From an uncultured Lachnospiraceae bacterium (GTDB lineage: Bacteria; Bacillota; Clostridia; Lachnospirales; Lachnospiraceae), in NCBI GenBank assembly GCA_947176505.1, contig CAMWQW010000017.1, forward strand, positions 28,829-92,828: DNA of 64,000 nucleotides, given 5' to 3'. Position numbers and translations under genes: made by a program. Every line of letters begins with the position of its first letter. Position 1 is the first letter of the stretch. This document shows positions 35,981-44,391 of this stretch, one piece after another. The notes beneath the pieces are model-generated. The model saw only the letters and a list, made by a program, of their open reading frames with translations. It was not told the origin of the DNA and searched no databases.

Positions 35981-37285
35981 TTACGTCCCGCACCGCAGTA
36001 TTGTGCATAAATCATCCGTAAGACCCCATATACCACAGGAAGTACTTTGCGATAACCTGCGATAAATCGGCAGCTGCACATTCTCAAAAGTAGCGATGAT
36101 AATTTCGTCAGCAGAAGCTAAATCATATTCTTGCACGGAATATACCGGAATTCCCATGATGAGGTCGGGATTATCCGTTTTATCAGATACTACAATGCAG
36201 AGTATCTTACCCGAAGCATCATTGTGCTTTGCAAGATATTCTATCAGTGCAAGGCATACTTGTCCGGCGCCATACAGAATGATTTTGTTTGCATTGGTAT
36301 AGAGTTTGGTCAAGGCAGGGAGGTTTTTCAACCGATGTTCATCCGGAAATTTGATACCTTGAGATTCATAGAGGAGTTTGGCGGCAGGAGCACTTAAGAC
36401 GCTTTCATCCAGTTCACTCCAAATAAAGTTTTTGAGAAACGCTTCTAACACATCGACAACTTCTTTTTGCTGGGACATGTCAAGTTTATCATACTTTCCG
36501 GCTAAGCTGTTAAATTCATGTGCCAGAACTTTCTTCCTAAGTTCGCACGGCATATCCGATATCATTTCTTTTATAATTTGATAGGATTTGATAAGGCATA
36601 TGAAGTTGTCGTCCCTGATACCCATTAGGGATTCTTTATTATTCATCTGGTAGCATACCATATAGCAGTCGCAGATAACGATTCTGTTTGTATGCATGAT
36701 TACGTCCATATAAAAAGAACGGTCATTGACACATTTAAGGGAGTTAAACCTTATATTACGCTCTTTCAGGTAGCTTCTTTTTACAAAACTCGTCCAAGGA
36801 GCTCTTGCAGTGTTTAGTAGGACGTCCTGACAATCGATTAAGGAGCATACTTTTCCGTAAATATTCTCGGGGAATCCGGACATAGAAAAATAATTATTTT
36901 CCGACAGAATACCGGATTGCATATCGAAAGTCTTACTGCGTGTTTTGACATAGTCTGCCGAATTTGTTTTAGCGGTCTCATAGACCTTTGCATATGCGCC
37001 GGGCAAAACATAATCATCCGCATCCATAAAATGGACATATTCCCCTGTTGCGATATCTAATCCATTGTTTCGTGCAACTCCTGCATAGCAGTTTTGTTGT
37101 GTCAATACATGGACATTCGCATATGCACGTTCGTAATTTCTCAATAGTTCCAATGAGTTGTCTGTGGAACCATCATCCACGCAGATAATTTCCTGCTCAT
37201 CAATGCCTTGGTTTAATATGCTGTCCAGACAACGATTTATGTATTTTGCCGCATTGTACACCGGAATGATTGTGCTTATTTTCAA
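35981..37285 (-). CDS. GT2 glycosyltransferase with C-terminal Rossmann module
   Basis: 434 residues. Start set at TTG 37285, because AGGAG lies nine bases upstream; a TTG nine bases earlier abuts it. Residues 1-250 are GT2 (ISTIIPVYNAAKYINRCL, CVDDGSTDNS, ARNNGLDIA, FMDADDYV). After a helical linker, residues about 325-434 are the recurring Rossmann-like module (KIILYGAGQVCLALIEYL ... DEIIIATFENVQLPIYRRL). Second gene of a minus-strand pair with the B12-binding radical SAM protein, 43 bases downstream of it. Confidence 0.8.
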   Translation of the reverse strand: MKISTIIPVYNAAKYINRCLDSILNQGIDEQEIICVDDGSTDNSLELLRNYERAYANVHVLTQQNCYAGVARNNGLDIATGEYVHFMDADDYVLPGAYAKVYETAKTNSADYVKTRSKTFDMQSGILSENNYFSMSGFPENIYGKVCSLIDCQDVLLNTARAPWTSFVKRSYLKERNIRFNSLKCVNDRSFYMDVIMHTNRIVICDCYMVCYQMNNKESLMGIRDDNFICLIKSYQIIKEMISDMPCELRKKVLAHEFNSLAGKYDKLDMSQQKEVVDVLEAFLKNFIWSELDESVLSAPAAKLLYESQGIKFPDEHRLKNLPALTKLYTNANKIILYGAGQVCLALIEYLAKHNDASGKILCIVVSDKTDNPDLIMGIPVYSVQEYDLASADEIIIATFENVQLPIYRRLSQSTSCGIWGLTDDLCTILRCGT

Positions 37286-37328
37286 TGTAGTCAACTCCTA
37301 TGTCATTTTTATAATAATAGAAAATTCC

Positions 37329-39407
37329 TCAATATGTTTCGAAAAAAATTGTATATCTGTTTCCCAAAGCATGGCATTGCTTCTGATAGCGCAGGTATTC
37401 CTGTGTCCAGAAATTCAAAATAGTGTTTTTGTCAATAGGTACGTTGTCCTTATGTGATTGGAATTTGCTTGGGTCGTTTTGGTCAATAGCGGTTATGTTA
37501 TATTTTTCCGGGCTATTGTACATATCTGTGTTACGCTCTAAATGAAATATACCTACTGAAAAAGCGTCCATATACTCCTTCATCTGTTTCACATCTTCCA
37601 AATCACCTTGCGCCTCTTCCAATGTTTCGGAGGGAAGATTACACAAAAGCCATGCATAGGTTTTGATGCCGCATCTATGAAATAATTCCAGACAATACTT
37701 TGACGTGTCTGCGGTAATTCCCTTCTTTATGAAGTTAAGCAGTCTCTGGTTGAAACTTTCCACGCCGAACATAACCATTTCACAACCGTTGTCATGCGCT
37801 TTTCTTAATAGCGCTTCATCATATTGACGACTGACTCTGGAATAGTAGAACCATTTCATTTCTTTGAACTCTCTGTATTGATCCATTTCCTCAATCATAT
37901 CTTTAAAACAATCCGGGCGTATTGCTTCGTCTACGAATTGGAAACACTTATTCTTATATTTTGCGGATAGCGCCAATAAATCTTTCACGACCACATCCAT
38001 TTGCTTGGAGCGGTAGTTATGTCTGTATTTCTCATCGTGATTGCAGAAGGCACAGTAGCCGTAATGACAGCCTCTGGAAGTCTGGTAGGGCAGGACGAGT
38101 TCCGGCGCCAGATATAAATCCAGATTCAAGCCGTCATAATCAGGTGCTGGAAGTCTTGTTACATCTTCGACGATTTGTTCTGAATATCGGATTTCATCAT
38201 CGGAATCTATGAACATTAAATTGGGAATGGTATTTAGGTCCGCCTTGCCATCAAAATAATGCATAAGACCGACAAGGGCGGTCTCGCCTTCTCCGACAAT
38301 AATATAATCAAAATATTTTTTGATATCTGCTTTGTTAGGGTAGGAACTGTTTGCAAATAAATCTGCGCAGCTTCCGCCTAAAATAATTTTGGCGTCCGGT
38401 CGGCACTTTTTAACTAACTCCGCCAAGATACAGCCGGGAATAAACTGGCAAGTACTGGTAATGGAGATACCGACGACATTAGGGATATCGGTGAATATTT
38501 GTCTGAGTTCCTCTGTACACAGAGTGTCAAGCATATTCCGCGAATACCACCTGTCAATTGCGGAGTCCAGATTTTTACACTTGTCGAAATCTATATTTGT
38601 TAAATCAAAGAAATAAATCCGTGAGTAAAATGCTTCCAAGACTCTCTTTTGTACGGCATTTAATTCAAAGTATCTTCTTTTGACCAGTGCCACATCGAAT
38701 TCTTCCGAGTTGAAAAACCACATATCGTTTTTGTATTCCTCATAGGAAGAATACACGTTGTTGTCGTAATTTTTGAACGTATCGTTATAAAAAGACTCGG
38801 TTAAGCATTGCTCGGCAGATTCTTTCCATTTTTCATGAATCAGATGATGTATGCAATGAATGCCGATGTCATATTGCGCCACTGAATAACCGTGTTTCTT
38901 TAGTTCGGCGGCAAGGCAGGGTACTGCGCTGAAGGGCGAATGAAAATCCCAGTACGGAGGGGATAAGAACAGAATATTTTTTTGTGTCTGCCTGCGGTTG
39001 TTCATGGAATAATCACATATATTTTTCTTTAGCACTGGCGCTTCCAGCCGGTTTAGATTTTCATTCAATTGGTTTTCGAAATCGTCTGATAATAGTACGA
39101 AATGATTGACATTTTGCTGTTGAAGATATGCTGTAATTTCTTCTTTGGATGAACCGGCGACAGCGAGTAAGATAGGAATTGCAGGGGATATCTCATTGGC
39201 GTTAAATTTTACGGCATTTATGCCAAATAACATTTTGAAGTTACGACTGATGTCCGAGAGCAGAATACTTTGCACAGAGTTTTCGAGCCCCATATGATGG
39301 ACTTTTTTGAGAAGTTTATCACATATCCTGTTGGCGCCGTAAAGATATATTTTATCCTGAGAAACAAACCATTGTTCAAATTCCTGTATGTTTTTAAGTT
39401 CTGTCAT
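37329..39407 (-). CDS. B12-binding-domain radical SAM enzyme with N-terminal Rossmann module
   Basis: 692 residues in three parts. Residues 15-110: recurring Rossmann-like module (IYLYGANRICDKLL). Residues about 143-395: cobalamin-binding type domain (NILFLSPPYWDFHSPFSAVP, VVGISITSTCQ, IILGGSCADLF, IIVGEGE). Residues about 440-690: radical SAM core with Cys447-x4-Cys452-x2-Cys455 in GCHYGYCAFC, a spacing one longer than the usual x3. Cobalamin-dependent radical SAM enzymes methylate unactivated carbon or rearrange rings; here a C-methylated sugar is possible. Transcribed from a good promoter at 39468-39495, opposite to the main operon. Confidence 0.8.
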   Translation of the reverse strand: MTELKNIQEFEQWFVSQDKIYLYGANRICDKLLKKVHHMGLENSVQSILLSDISRNFKMLFGINAVKFNANEISPAIPILLAVAGSSKEEITAYLQQQNVNHFVLLSDDFENQLNENLNRLEAPVLKKNICDYSMNNRRQTQKNILFLSPPYWDFHSPFSAVPCLAAELKKHGYSVAQYDIGIHCIHHLIHEKWKESAEQCLTESFYNDTFKNYDNNVYSSYEEYKNDMWFFNSEEFDVALVKRRYFELNAVQKRVLEAFYSRIYFFDLTNIDFDKCKNLDSAIDRWYSRNMLDTLCTEELRQIFTDIPNVVGISITSTCQFIPGCILAELVKKCRPDAKIILGGSCADLFANSSYPNKADIKKYFDYIIVGEGETALVGLMHYFDGKADLNTIPNLMFIDSDDEIRYSEQIVEDVTRLPAPDYDGLNLDLYLAPELVLPYQTSRGCHYGYCAFCNHDEKYRHNYRSKQMDVVVKDLLALSAKYKNKCFQFVDEAIRPDCFKDMIEEMDQYREFKEMKWFYYSRVSRQYDEALLRKAHDNGCEMVMFGVESFNQRLLNFIKKGITADTSKYCLELFHRCGIKTYAWLLCNLPSETLEEAQGDLEDVKQMKEYMDAFSVGIFHLERNTDMYNSPEKYNITAIDQNDPSKFQSHKDNVPIDKNTILNFWTQEYLRYQKQCHALGNRYTIFFETY

Positions 39408-39467
39408 ACGATTTTATCCCCCTGCGCTAATTTGTGCTCTTAAAAACTGCTAAAATAATTCTTTATT

Positions 39468-39495
39468 ATTCTAACATAAAAGGATATGGTTTCAA
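39468..39495 (-). promoter_or_regulatory. Predicted promoter for the inverted rSAM-GT2 pair
   Basis: On the minus strand TTGAAA (39490-39495) and TAGAAT (39468-39473) are separated by 16 bases, about 60 bases upstream of the ATG at 39407. Both hexamers are close to the sigma-A consensus. Confidence 0.6.
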
Positions 39496-39564
39496 TACAG
39501 AAAATGACAAGAGGTATACAAAGTGCCGAGTCGGATGACAGTATGGCAGGACATAAGGTTTTTA

Positions 39565-39594
39565 TTTACGCAAACAAGCATTGGGTGGTAAAAT
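39565..39594 (+). promoter_or_regulatory. Possible promoter for the 39632 operon
   Basis: TTTACG (39565-39570) and TAAAAT (39589-39594) with an 18-base spacer lie just upstream of the 39632 gene, giving a divergent promoter pair with 39468-39495. A short inverted repeat (GGTGGTA/TACCAT, about 39584-39602) overlaps the -10 and could be an operator. Confidence 0.4.
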
Positions 39595-39631
39595 AATACC
39601 ATATGATTTCTAGAGGATTATTTCGCAGCTT

Positions 39632-40147
39632 ATGGCAGGCGGTACATGGAATATTTGTTTGAAAGTGCAGCGACAGATTAAAATGGATATATTGATTTTT
39701 AAGACGGTAAATGAAGAGAGAACAAAACGGCTGCTTAGCAGTATTGATACATTAAACAATCGTGTCTATATGATTATGCCGGAAAGTGAAATAAGTATTT
39801 ACAGTGGAGCAGGCTGGAACATTCAATGTATAGGCACAAAGGAAAAATGTATTGATTACGGAACGATTATGGAAGAAGACAGAATACCGGACATCATGTT
39901 TCATGAAGTATGGGTATTATCCCCTGATATTAATAGTATTTATGCCTATTCGGAGATTTACGCGGTTATCTCTGAATTGAGATACCGCAAGGTATGTTAT
40001 AAAGTGATAAAGAAGGATGAAATCGTAACTTATAATCTGAATAAAGAGCTCATGTTTTCGCGTATGCATGACTTGATGGTAAGCGCGGTTACCAAATATA
40101 TGACCTTGTTCTATCGGATAGAAAAGAAAGTAAAAGGGTGTAAATAA
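39632..40147 (+). CDS. Unrecognised alpha/beta protein, 171 aa (or 154)
   Basis: The frame starts at ATG 39632; an internal ATG at 39683 (MDILIFKTVNEERTKRLL) begins at a natural first beta strand and may be the true start. Neither has a strong ribosome site. Alternating strands and helices (RVYMIMPES, HEVWVLSPD, IYAYSEIYAVISEL, VCYKVIKKDEI) suggest a Rossmann-like or GT-B N-terminal half standing alone. No motif names a family. It begins a new transcription unit after the divergent promoters and sits eight bases before AsnB copy 2. Confidence 0.55.
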   Translation: MAGGTWNICLKVQRQIKMDILIFKTVNEERTKRLLSSIDTLNNRVYMIMPESEISIYSGAGWNIQCIGTKEKCIDYGTIMEEDRIPDIMFHEVWVLSPDINSIYAYSEIYAVISELRYRKVCYKVIKKDEIVTYNLNKELMFSRMHDLMVSAVTKYMTLFYRIEKKVKGCK

Positions 40148-40154
40148 GGGCGTT

Positions 40155-42074
40155 ATGTGTGGAATTGCAGGAATTGTAAAGAAACAAAACAGCAGGGTAG
40201 AGAGAGAAGAAATCCGGAAAATGAATGATGTAATGGCACATCGGGGACCGGATGCAGAAGGCATCTATATAGATGGCGTTATTGGACTAGGGCATCGGAG
40301 GCTTTCGATTGTAGATTTGTCGGATGGTGGCAGACAGCCGATGGAAAGTTTCGATCAAAGATTTGTCTTGGTGTTCAATGGTGAAATATACAATTATATA
40401 GAATTGAAAGATGCGTTACAGAAAGAAGGGGCAGTATTTTATACAGGTACGGACACGGAAGTGATTATGGAGGCGTACCGTTACTGGGGGCAAGATTGTA
40501 CCAAATATTTTAACGGTATGTGGAGTATTGTTCTGTATGATACTGTGCAAAAGCAGATTTTTGTTTCAAGGGACCGGTTTGGGGTGAAACCGCTATATAT
40601 TTATGAATCGGAAGAGGAGATGATATTTGCATCGGAGATTAAATGCATCACAATTATAAGACCCGAGGAGAAGGCTGCGGATATTACACAGATTGCGAGA
40701 TATTTGCGAGGTTTGCAGGAAGATACGGATGCGCATACCTTTTATAAAAATATCCGTAATTTTCCGAAAAGCCATAATATGATATATAATCTGCATACGG
40801 AAACGGCGGAGTATGAGAAATATTGGGAAATTGACGTCAAAGAATTTAAGAGTAAATGGCAGTGCAGAAATCCGTATAGAAAGATTCGTGAATTGTTAGA
40901 AGATTCTATCAGGATTAGATTGCGTGCTGATGTGGAAATTGGGGCGAGCTTGTCAGGCGGACTGGATTCCAGCACGATAGTGGGTATTTCAAGTAAAAAA
41001 TTTCATACAAAAATGCATACGTTTTCTTCCATTTACAATGAGAAGAGCTGTGATGAGAAAGAATATATTGACTGCATGAATGAATACGCGGATACGATAC
41101 CACATTACATCTACCCGGAGGAGTCAGAAGATATCTTGCAGGATATCAAAGATTTAATATACTATCATGACGGACCTTGCCACAGTGCAAGTCCCTACAG
41201 CGGTTATTGTGTGTATCGCGGAGTGGGTAAGCAGGTTAAAGTTCTTTTGGACGGTCAGGGAGCGGATGAACTTTTTGGCGGATACCTTATGTTCTATAAT
41301 GCGAAGCTCAAAGAATTATTACGGCGCAATACCTTTATGTCTAGGATAAAGGCTGTGAAGTTGGTGATGATGGTTCAAAATGAATGGCAGGACAAGCCAT
41401 ATTTGTTAAATAACGATTTACTATTAGAAACATTAGGTGTACGGGGTTTTAGGGAATTACAGAAAGAAAGAGGAAGAAAAGGTTTTAGGAACGTATTTGC
41501 TACGAAGATAAAGTATCAGGAGAAATTCGCTCAAATAGATTTAGAGGATAATTTGCAGGGGAACAAAGCTATTGTCAGTGAACTCGGGAAGGACTTGCAC
41601 CTGCGGTTCTGGTATAAAATACTGCCGCGCATTCTTCATGATGTTGACCGCAACAGTATGGCAAGTTCCTTGGAAGTTAGACTGCCGTTTCTGGATTACA
41701 GGCTGGTGGAATTTTCTTATACGCTTTCGGACCGATACAAAATAAACGGGCGATGGACGAAATATATTCTGCGGAAAAGCTGCAAAAAGTATTTGCCGAA
41801 GAAAATATCCCGTAGAAGAAGTAAGATGGGATTTCCGGCGCCTTTTGATAAATGGGTGGGGAACGAACGGTATAAAGGGCAAATAAAAGAATACATTGAT
41901 GCGTTCAAAGAAAGAAATATAGTAGACAGCGACTCATTAGAACAGATTTATGCAGAGCATATTAACGGAGATAAAAATTGGGCGGATGAGTTGTTTCGTA
42001 TTATGAGTCTGGAGATGTGGCTCCAAAATGAAATAGATAAGCCCGGGAAGAGCTGGAAGTATGAAGCGGTATAG
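40155..42074 (+). CDS. Asparagine synthetase AsnB-like, copy 2
   Basis: 639 residues, start fixed by MCGIAG. Glutaminase motifs AHRGPDAEG, FNGEIYNY, DTEVIMEAY; synthetase motif SGGLDSS at 267-273 and DGQGADELFGGYL. Almost every block matches copy 1 (26344), with the main divergence around residues 400-470. Retention of two intact copies in one locus suggests two different carboxyl substrates or gene amplification. Cytoplasmic amidation of a uronic acid is the likely role. Confidence 0.85.
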   Translation: MCGIAGIVKKQNSRVEREEIRKMNDVMAHRGPDAEGIYIDGVIGLGHRRLSIVDLSDGGRQPMESFDQRFVLVFNGEIYNYIELKDALQKEGAVFYTGTDTEVIMEAYRYWGQDCTKYFNGMWSIVLYDTVQKQIFVSRDRFGVKPLYIYESEEEMIFASEIKCITIIRPEEKAADITQIARYLRGLQEDTDAHTFYKNIRNFPKSHNMIYNLHTETAEYEKYWEIDVKEFKSKWQCRNPYRKIRELLEDSIRIRLRADVEIGASLSGGLDSSTIVGISSKKFHTKMHTFSSIYNEKSCDEKEYIDCMNEYADTIPHYIYPEESEDILQDIKDLIYYHDGPCHSASPYSGYCVYRGVGKQVKVLLDGQGADELFGGYLMFYNAKLKELLRRNTFMSRIKAVKLVMMVQNEWQDKPYLLNNDLLLETLGVRGFRELQKERGRKGFRNVFATKIKYQEKFAQIDLEDNLQGNKAIVSELGKDLHLRFWYKILPRILHDVDRNSMASSLEVRLPFLDYRLVEFSYTLSDRYKINGRWTKYILRKSCKKYLPKKISRRRSKMGFPAPFDKWVGNERYKGQIKEYIDAFKERNIVDSDSLEQIYAEHINGDKNWADELFRIMSLEMWLQNEIDKPGKSWKYEAV

Positions 42075-42104
42075 GGCGAAGTATTGTTACTGCAAGTGTT
42101 TTAG

Positions 42105-42425
42105 AGTATAATTTTCATAGATGCATTGAAGGGGCTGATTGTGGAATTGGAAGACGATTATCATATTACCTCTAATCGGGAAAGCGGATTCGGACGATAT
42201 GATATTATGCTGGAGCCAAAGAAGGAAGAGCAGAATGCATATATCATAGAATTCAAGGTATATAATCCCAGAAGAGACAAAACATTGGAGGATACCGTGG
42301 AAGCGGCGCTTGCCCAAATAGAAGAGAAGCAGTATACAGCACATTTGCAGCAAAAAGGAATTCCAGCGGAGAAGATTAAGAAGTACGGCTTTGGATTTGA
42401 AGGAAAGAATGTTTTAATCGGTTAA
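42105..42425 (+). pseudogene. 3' remnant of AAA-ATPase/PD-(D/E)XK (DUF1703-type) gene
   Basis: About 105 codons open from just after a TAG at 42102-42104. The protein keeps the C-terminal nuclease-like domain of a common Clostridia AAA-ATPase family: [16 protein letters not shown] and YIIEFKV give the D...E-x-K core, then [11 protein letters not shown] and [15 protein letters not shown]. The whole ATPase half is missing and there is no convincing start. A family often multiplied by recombination in gut Lachnospiraceae, so it probably marks a past rearrangement in the locus. Confidence 0.75.
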
Positions 42426-42460
42426 AACAAATGTATGAAAAAAGAAGGAGAGCAGGGAAC

Positions 42461-42952
42461 ATGAAAAAAGGAACGATTACAGGATTATCTTTATTATTAG
42501 GAGCGTCTACGGGAGCGGCAGCAGTAGGACTTAATCAAAAGAAAAAGAATGCTGCAACTGACGATTTGCTGCAGAAAATGGGGGAATTTTACAGACTGCT
42601 GCTGAAATGGCTGGAGATAGAGCAGAAAGGGCATTCCATACGCTCATTTTTTACGGGAAACGGCTACAAAACAATTGCCATCTATGGGATGAAAGAATTG
42701 GGGGAGAGGCTGCTTGATGAGTTGAAAGACTCTGAAGTAGAGGTGAAGTATATTATAGACAAAAAAGCAGACACGATGTATGCGGATGTAGATATTGTTA
42801 CGCCGGAAGAGCCTTTAGAAGAAGTAGATGCCATTGTTGTGACTGCAATCCATTATATGGATGAAATCGAAGAGATGCTGGAGCAGAAAGTTGATTATCC
42901 GATTCTCTCGCTTACTGAGATTGTCGATGAGGTATTGGAAGAAATTATATAA
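42461..42952 (+). CDS. Stand-alone Rossmann module with N-terminal hydrophobic segment
   Basis: 163 residues from ATG 42461, preceded by GAAGGAG; an ATG ten codons earlier lacks a site. Residues 3-24 (TITGLSLLLGASTGAAAVGL) form a short hydrophobic segment that could anchor the protein. After a helical linker comes the recurring module (KTIAIYGMKELGERLLDEL, VKYIIDKK, DAIVVTAIHYMDEIEEML). No catalytic partner domain. It could be a membrane-linked hub for the other module-bearing enzymes. Confidence 0.6.
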   Translation: MKKGTITGLSLLLGASTGAAAVGLNQKKKNAATDDLLQKMGEFYRLLLKWLEIEQKGHSIRSFFTGNGYKTIAIYGMKELGERLLDELKDSEVEVKYIIDKKADTMYADVDIVTPEEPLEEVDAIVVTAIHYMDEIEEMLEQKVDYPILSLTEIVDEVLEEII

Positions 42953-42997
42953 AGATAATATAATAAACGAAAACGACTGAAGGCAGGGTGGACAAGA

Positions 42998-44338
42998 ATG
43001 CCGAAAATATCAATTATCATGCCATTATATAATGCATCTAAATATTTGAAAGAAACCCTGCAAAGTGTACAGCAGCAGACATTTACAGATTATGAACTGA
43101 TTTGTATCAACGATGCTTCCACTGACGATACTGCGGAAATTCTATGCAGGTTTCAGATAGAGGATGCCAGAATACAAATCCTTACGAATGCAGAGCGCCA
43201 TGGGGCTGCTTATTCCAGAAATCGTGGAATGAAGGAAGCAAAGGGAGAATACCTTGCCTTTCTGGATGGAGATGACGTTTTTGACGAGGAAATGTTTGAG
43301 AAGGCATATCATGCAGCGGTAGAGTCTCAGGCGGATATTGTGATGTATGAATTTCTTCATGTGCCATCGGATACTGTGTTTATAAAGCGAAAGGTTTTCC
43401 ACAGCGAGCAGTATAGAGACAGATATTGCAGGAAAGTTTTTTCGTTGCAGGAATACGCACCTTATGAGTGCTTGAATTGGGGATTAGGACCGTGGAGTAA
43501 ATTATATAAAAGAGACTTAATCGAACAGAATCAGCTTTGGTTTCAAGATTTGTCTTGCTCAAACGATTTATATTTTGTCTGTATGGCATTAATGTTATCA
43601 AAAAGACTGCTGCTATTAGATGATACAAGGATTATGGTTTATGTGAGGGATCATGATGAGCCGGACAGAATATCGTCAAATAGGGATCCGATGTGTTCTT
43701 ATTTGGCGTTTTTACAGATAGCGGAAGAGTTAGTCAAGCGCAATATATTTTCGGAGTTGTCTGCACACTTCTACTATTTTCTGCTCCGCGCCGTTAGATG
43801 TGCGCTTCTGCAATGCAGAACAGAAGAAAAGGCAAGAACCTTTTATCAGTTTTTTCAGAAAGAAGGGATTCATAATATCGTTGCTGCCGGCGGCGATTGT
43901 GAGAGTCTTGATACTTACCAAAAAGAGCAGCTGGAACAATTCATAAATAAGGATTTTGATTCAGGATGGTTTAAAGAGGAATCGGGATTGCGGATGCCGC
44001 TCAATTGCCAACGTCATGCAGAAGTGGTTATTCAGATGTTTCAAGAGTACCGGAATGCAGGGAAGGCTGTAGGTATCTGGGGAGCCGGCGCAAATGGTAT
44101 TTCGCTACTTGAGTTTTGCCAAGAGAATGATTTGAGTGTCGAGATGCTGATAGATCAATCAAAGGAAAAACAAGGACGTTGGATGTGTGGCCATTTGGTA
44201 AGAAGACCGGAAGAAATAAAGGGTCGGCTGCAGGTGGTGGTGGCAGCGACAAGGAATATTTTTGAAAGCGTTACACAGGAATTGTCTGGACAGGATATTG
44301 AAGTAGTGGACATGAATCAGGTACTATGGATATATTAA
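42998..44338 (+). CDS. GT2 glycosyltransferase with C-terminal Rossmann module
   Basis: 446 residues. GT2 part (1-250): KISIIMPLYNASKYLKETL, CINDASTDDT, GAAYSRNRGM and FLDGDDVF (DxD). Helical linker with the DFDSGWFKEE signature, then the module from about 350 (AVGIWGAGANGISLLEFC, LQVVVAATRNIFESV). Adjacent gene 44392 is a tandem duplicate with strong similarity, also at the DNA level. Cytoplasmic, sugar unknown. Confidence 0.8.
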   Translation: MPKISIIMPLYNASKYLKETLQSVQQQTFTDYELICINDASTDDTAEILCRFQIEDARIQILTNAERHGAAYSRNRGMKEAKGEYLAFLDGDDVFDEEMFEKAYHAAVESQADIVMYEFLHVPSDTVFIKRKVFHSEQYRDRYCRKVFSLQEYAPYECLNWGLGPWSKLYKRDLIEQNQLWFQDLSCSNDLYFVCMALMLSKRLLLLDDTRIMVYVRDHDEPDRISSNRDPMCSYLAFLQIAEELVKRNIFSELSAHFYYFLLRAVRCALLQCRTEEKARTFYQFFQKEGIHNIVAAGGDCESLDTYQKEQLEQFINKDFDSGWFKEESGLRMPLNCQRHAEVVIQMFQEYRNAGKAVGIWGAGANGISLLEFCQENDLSVEMLIDQSKEKQGRWMCGHLVRRPEEIKGRLQVVVAATRNIFESVTQELSGQDIEVVDMNQVLWIY

Positions 44339-44391
44339 ATGCAGATGGGAGACGGTATCATTCAAAACAGAACGTGGTAAAGGATGTGAAT

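Noticed and set aside
35938-35991. Bidirectional terminator between convergent genes
   Set aside because: GGACGT/ACGTCC arms exist, but the loop is over 30 bases, the stem is interrupted and there is no T tract.
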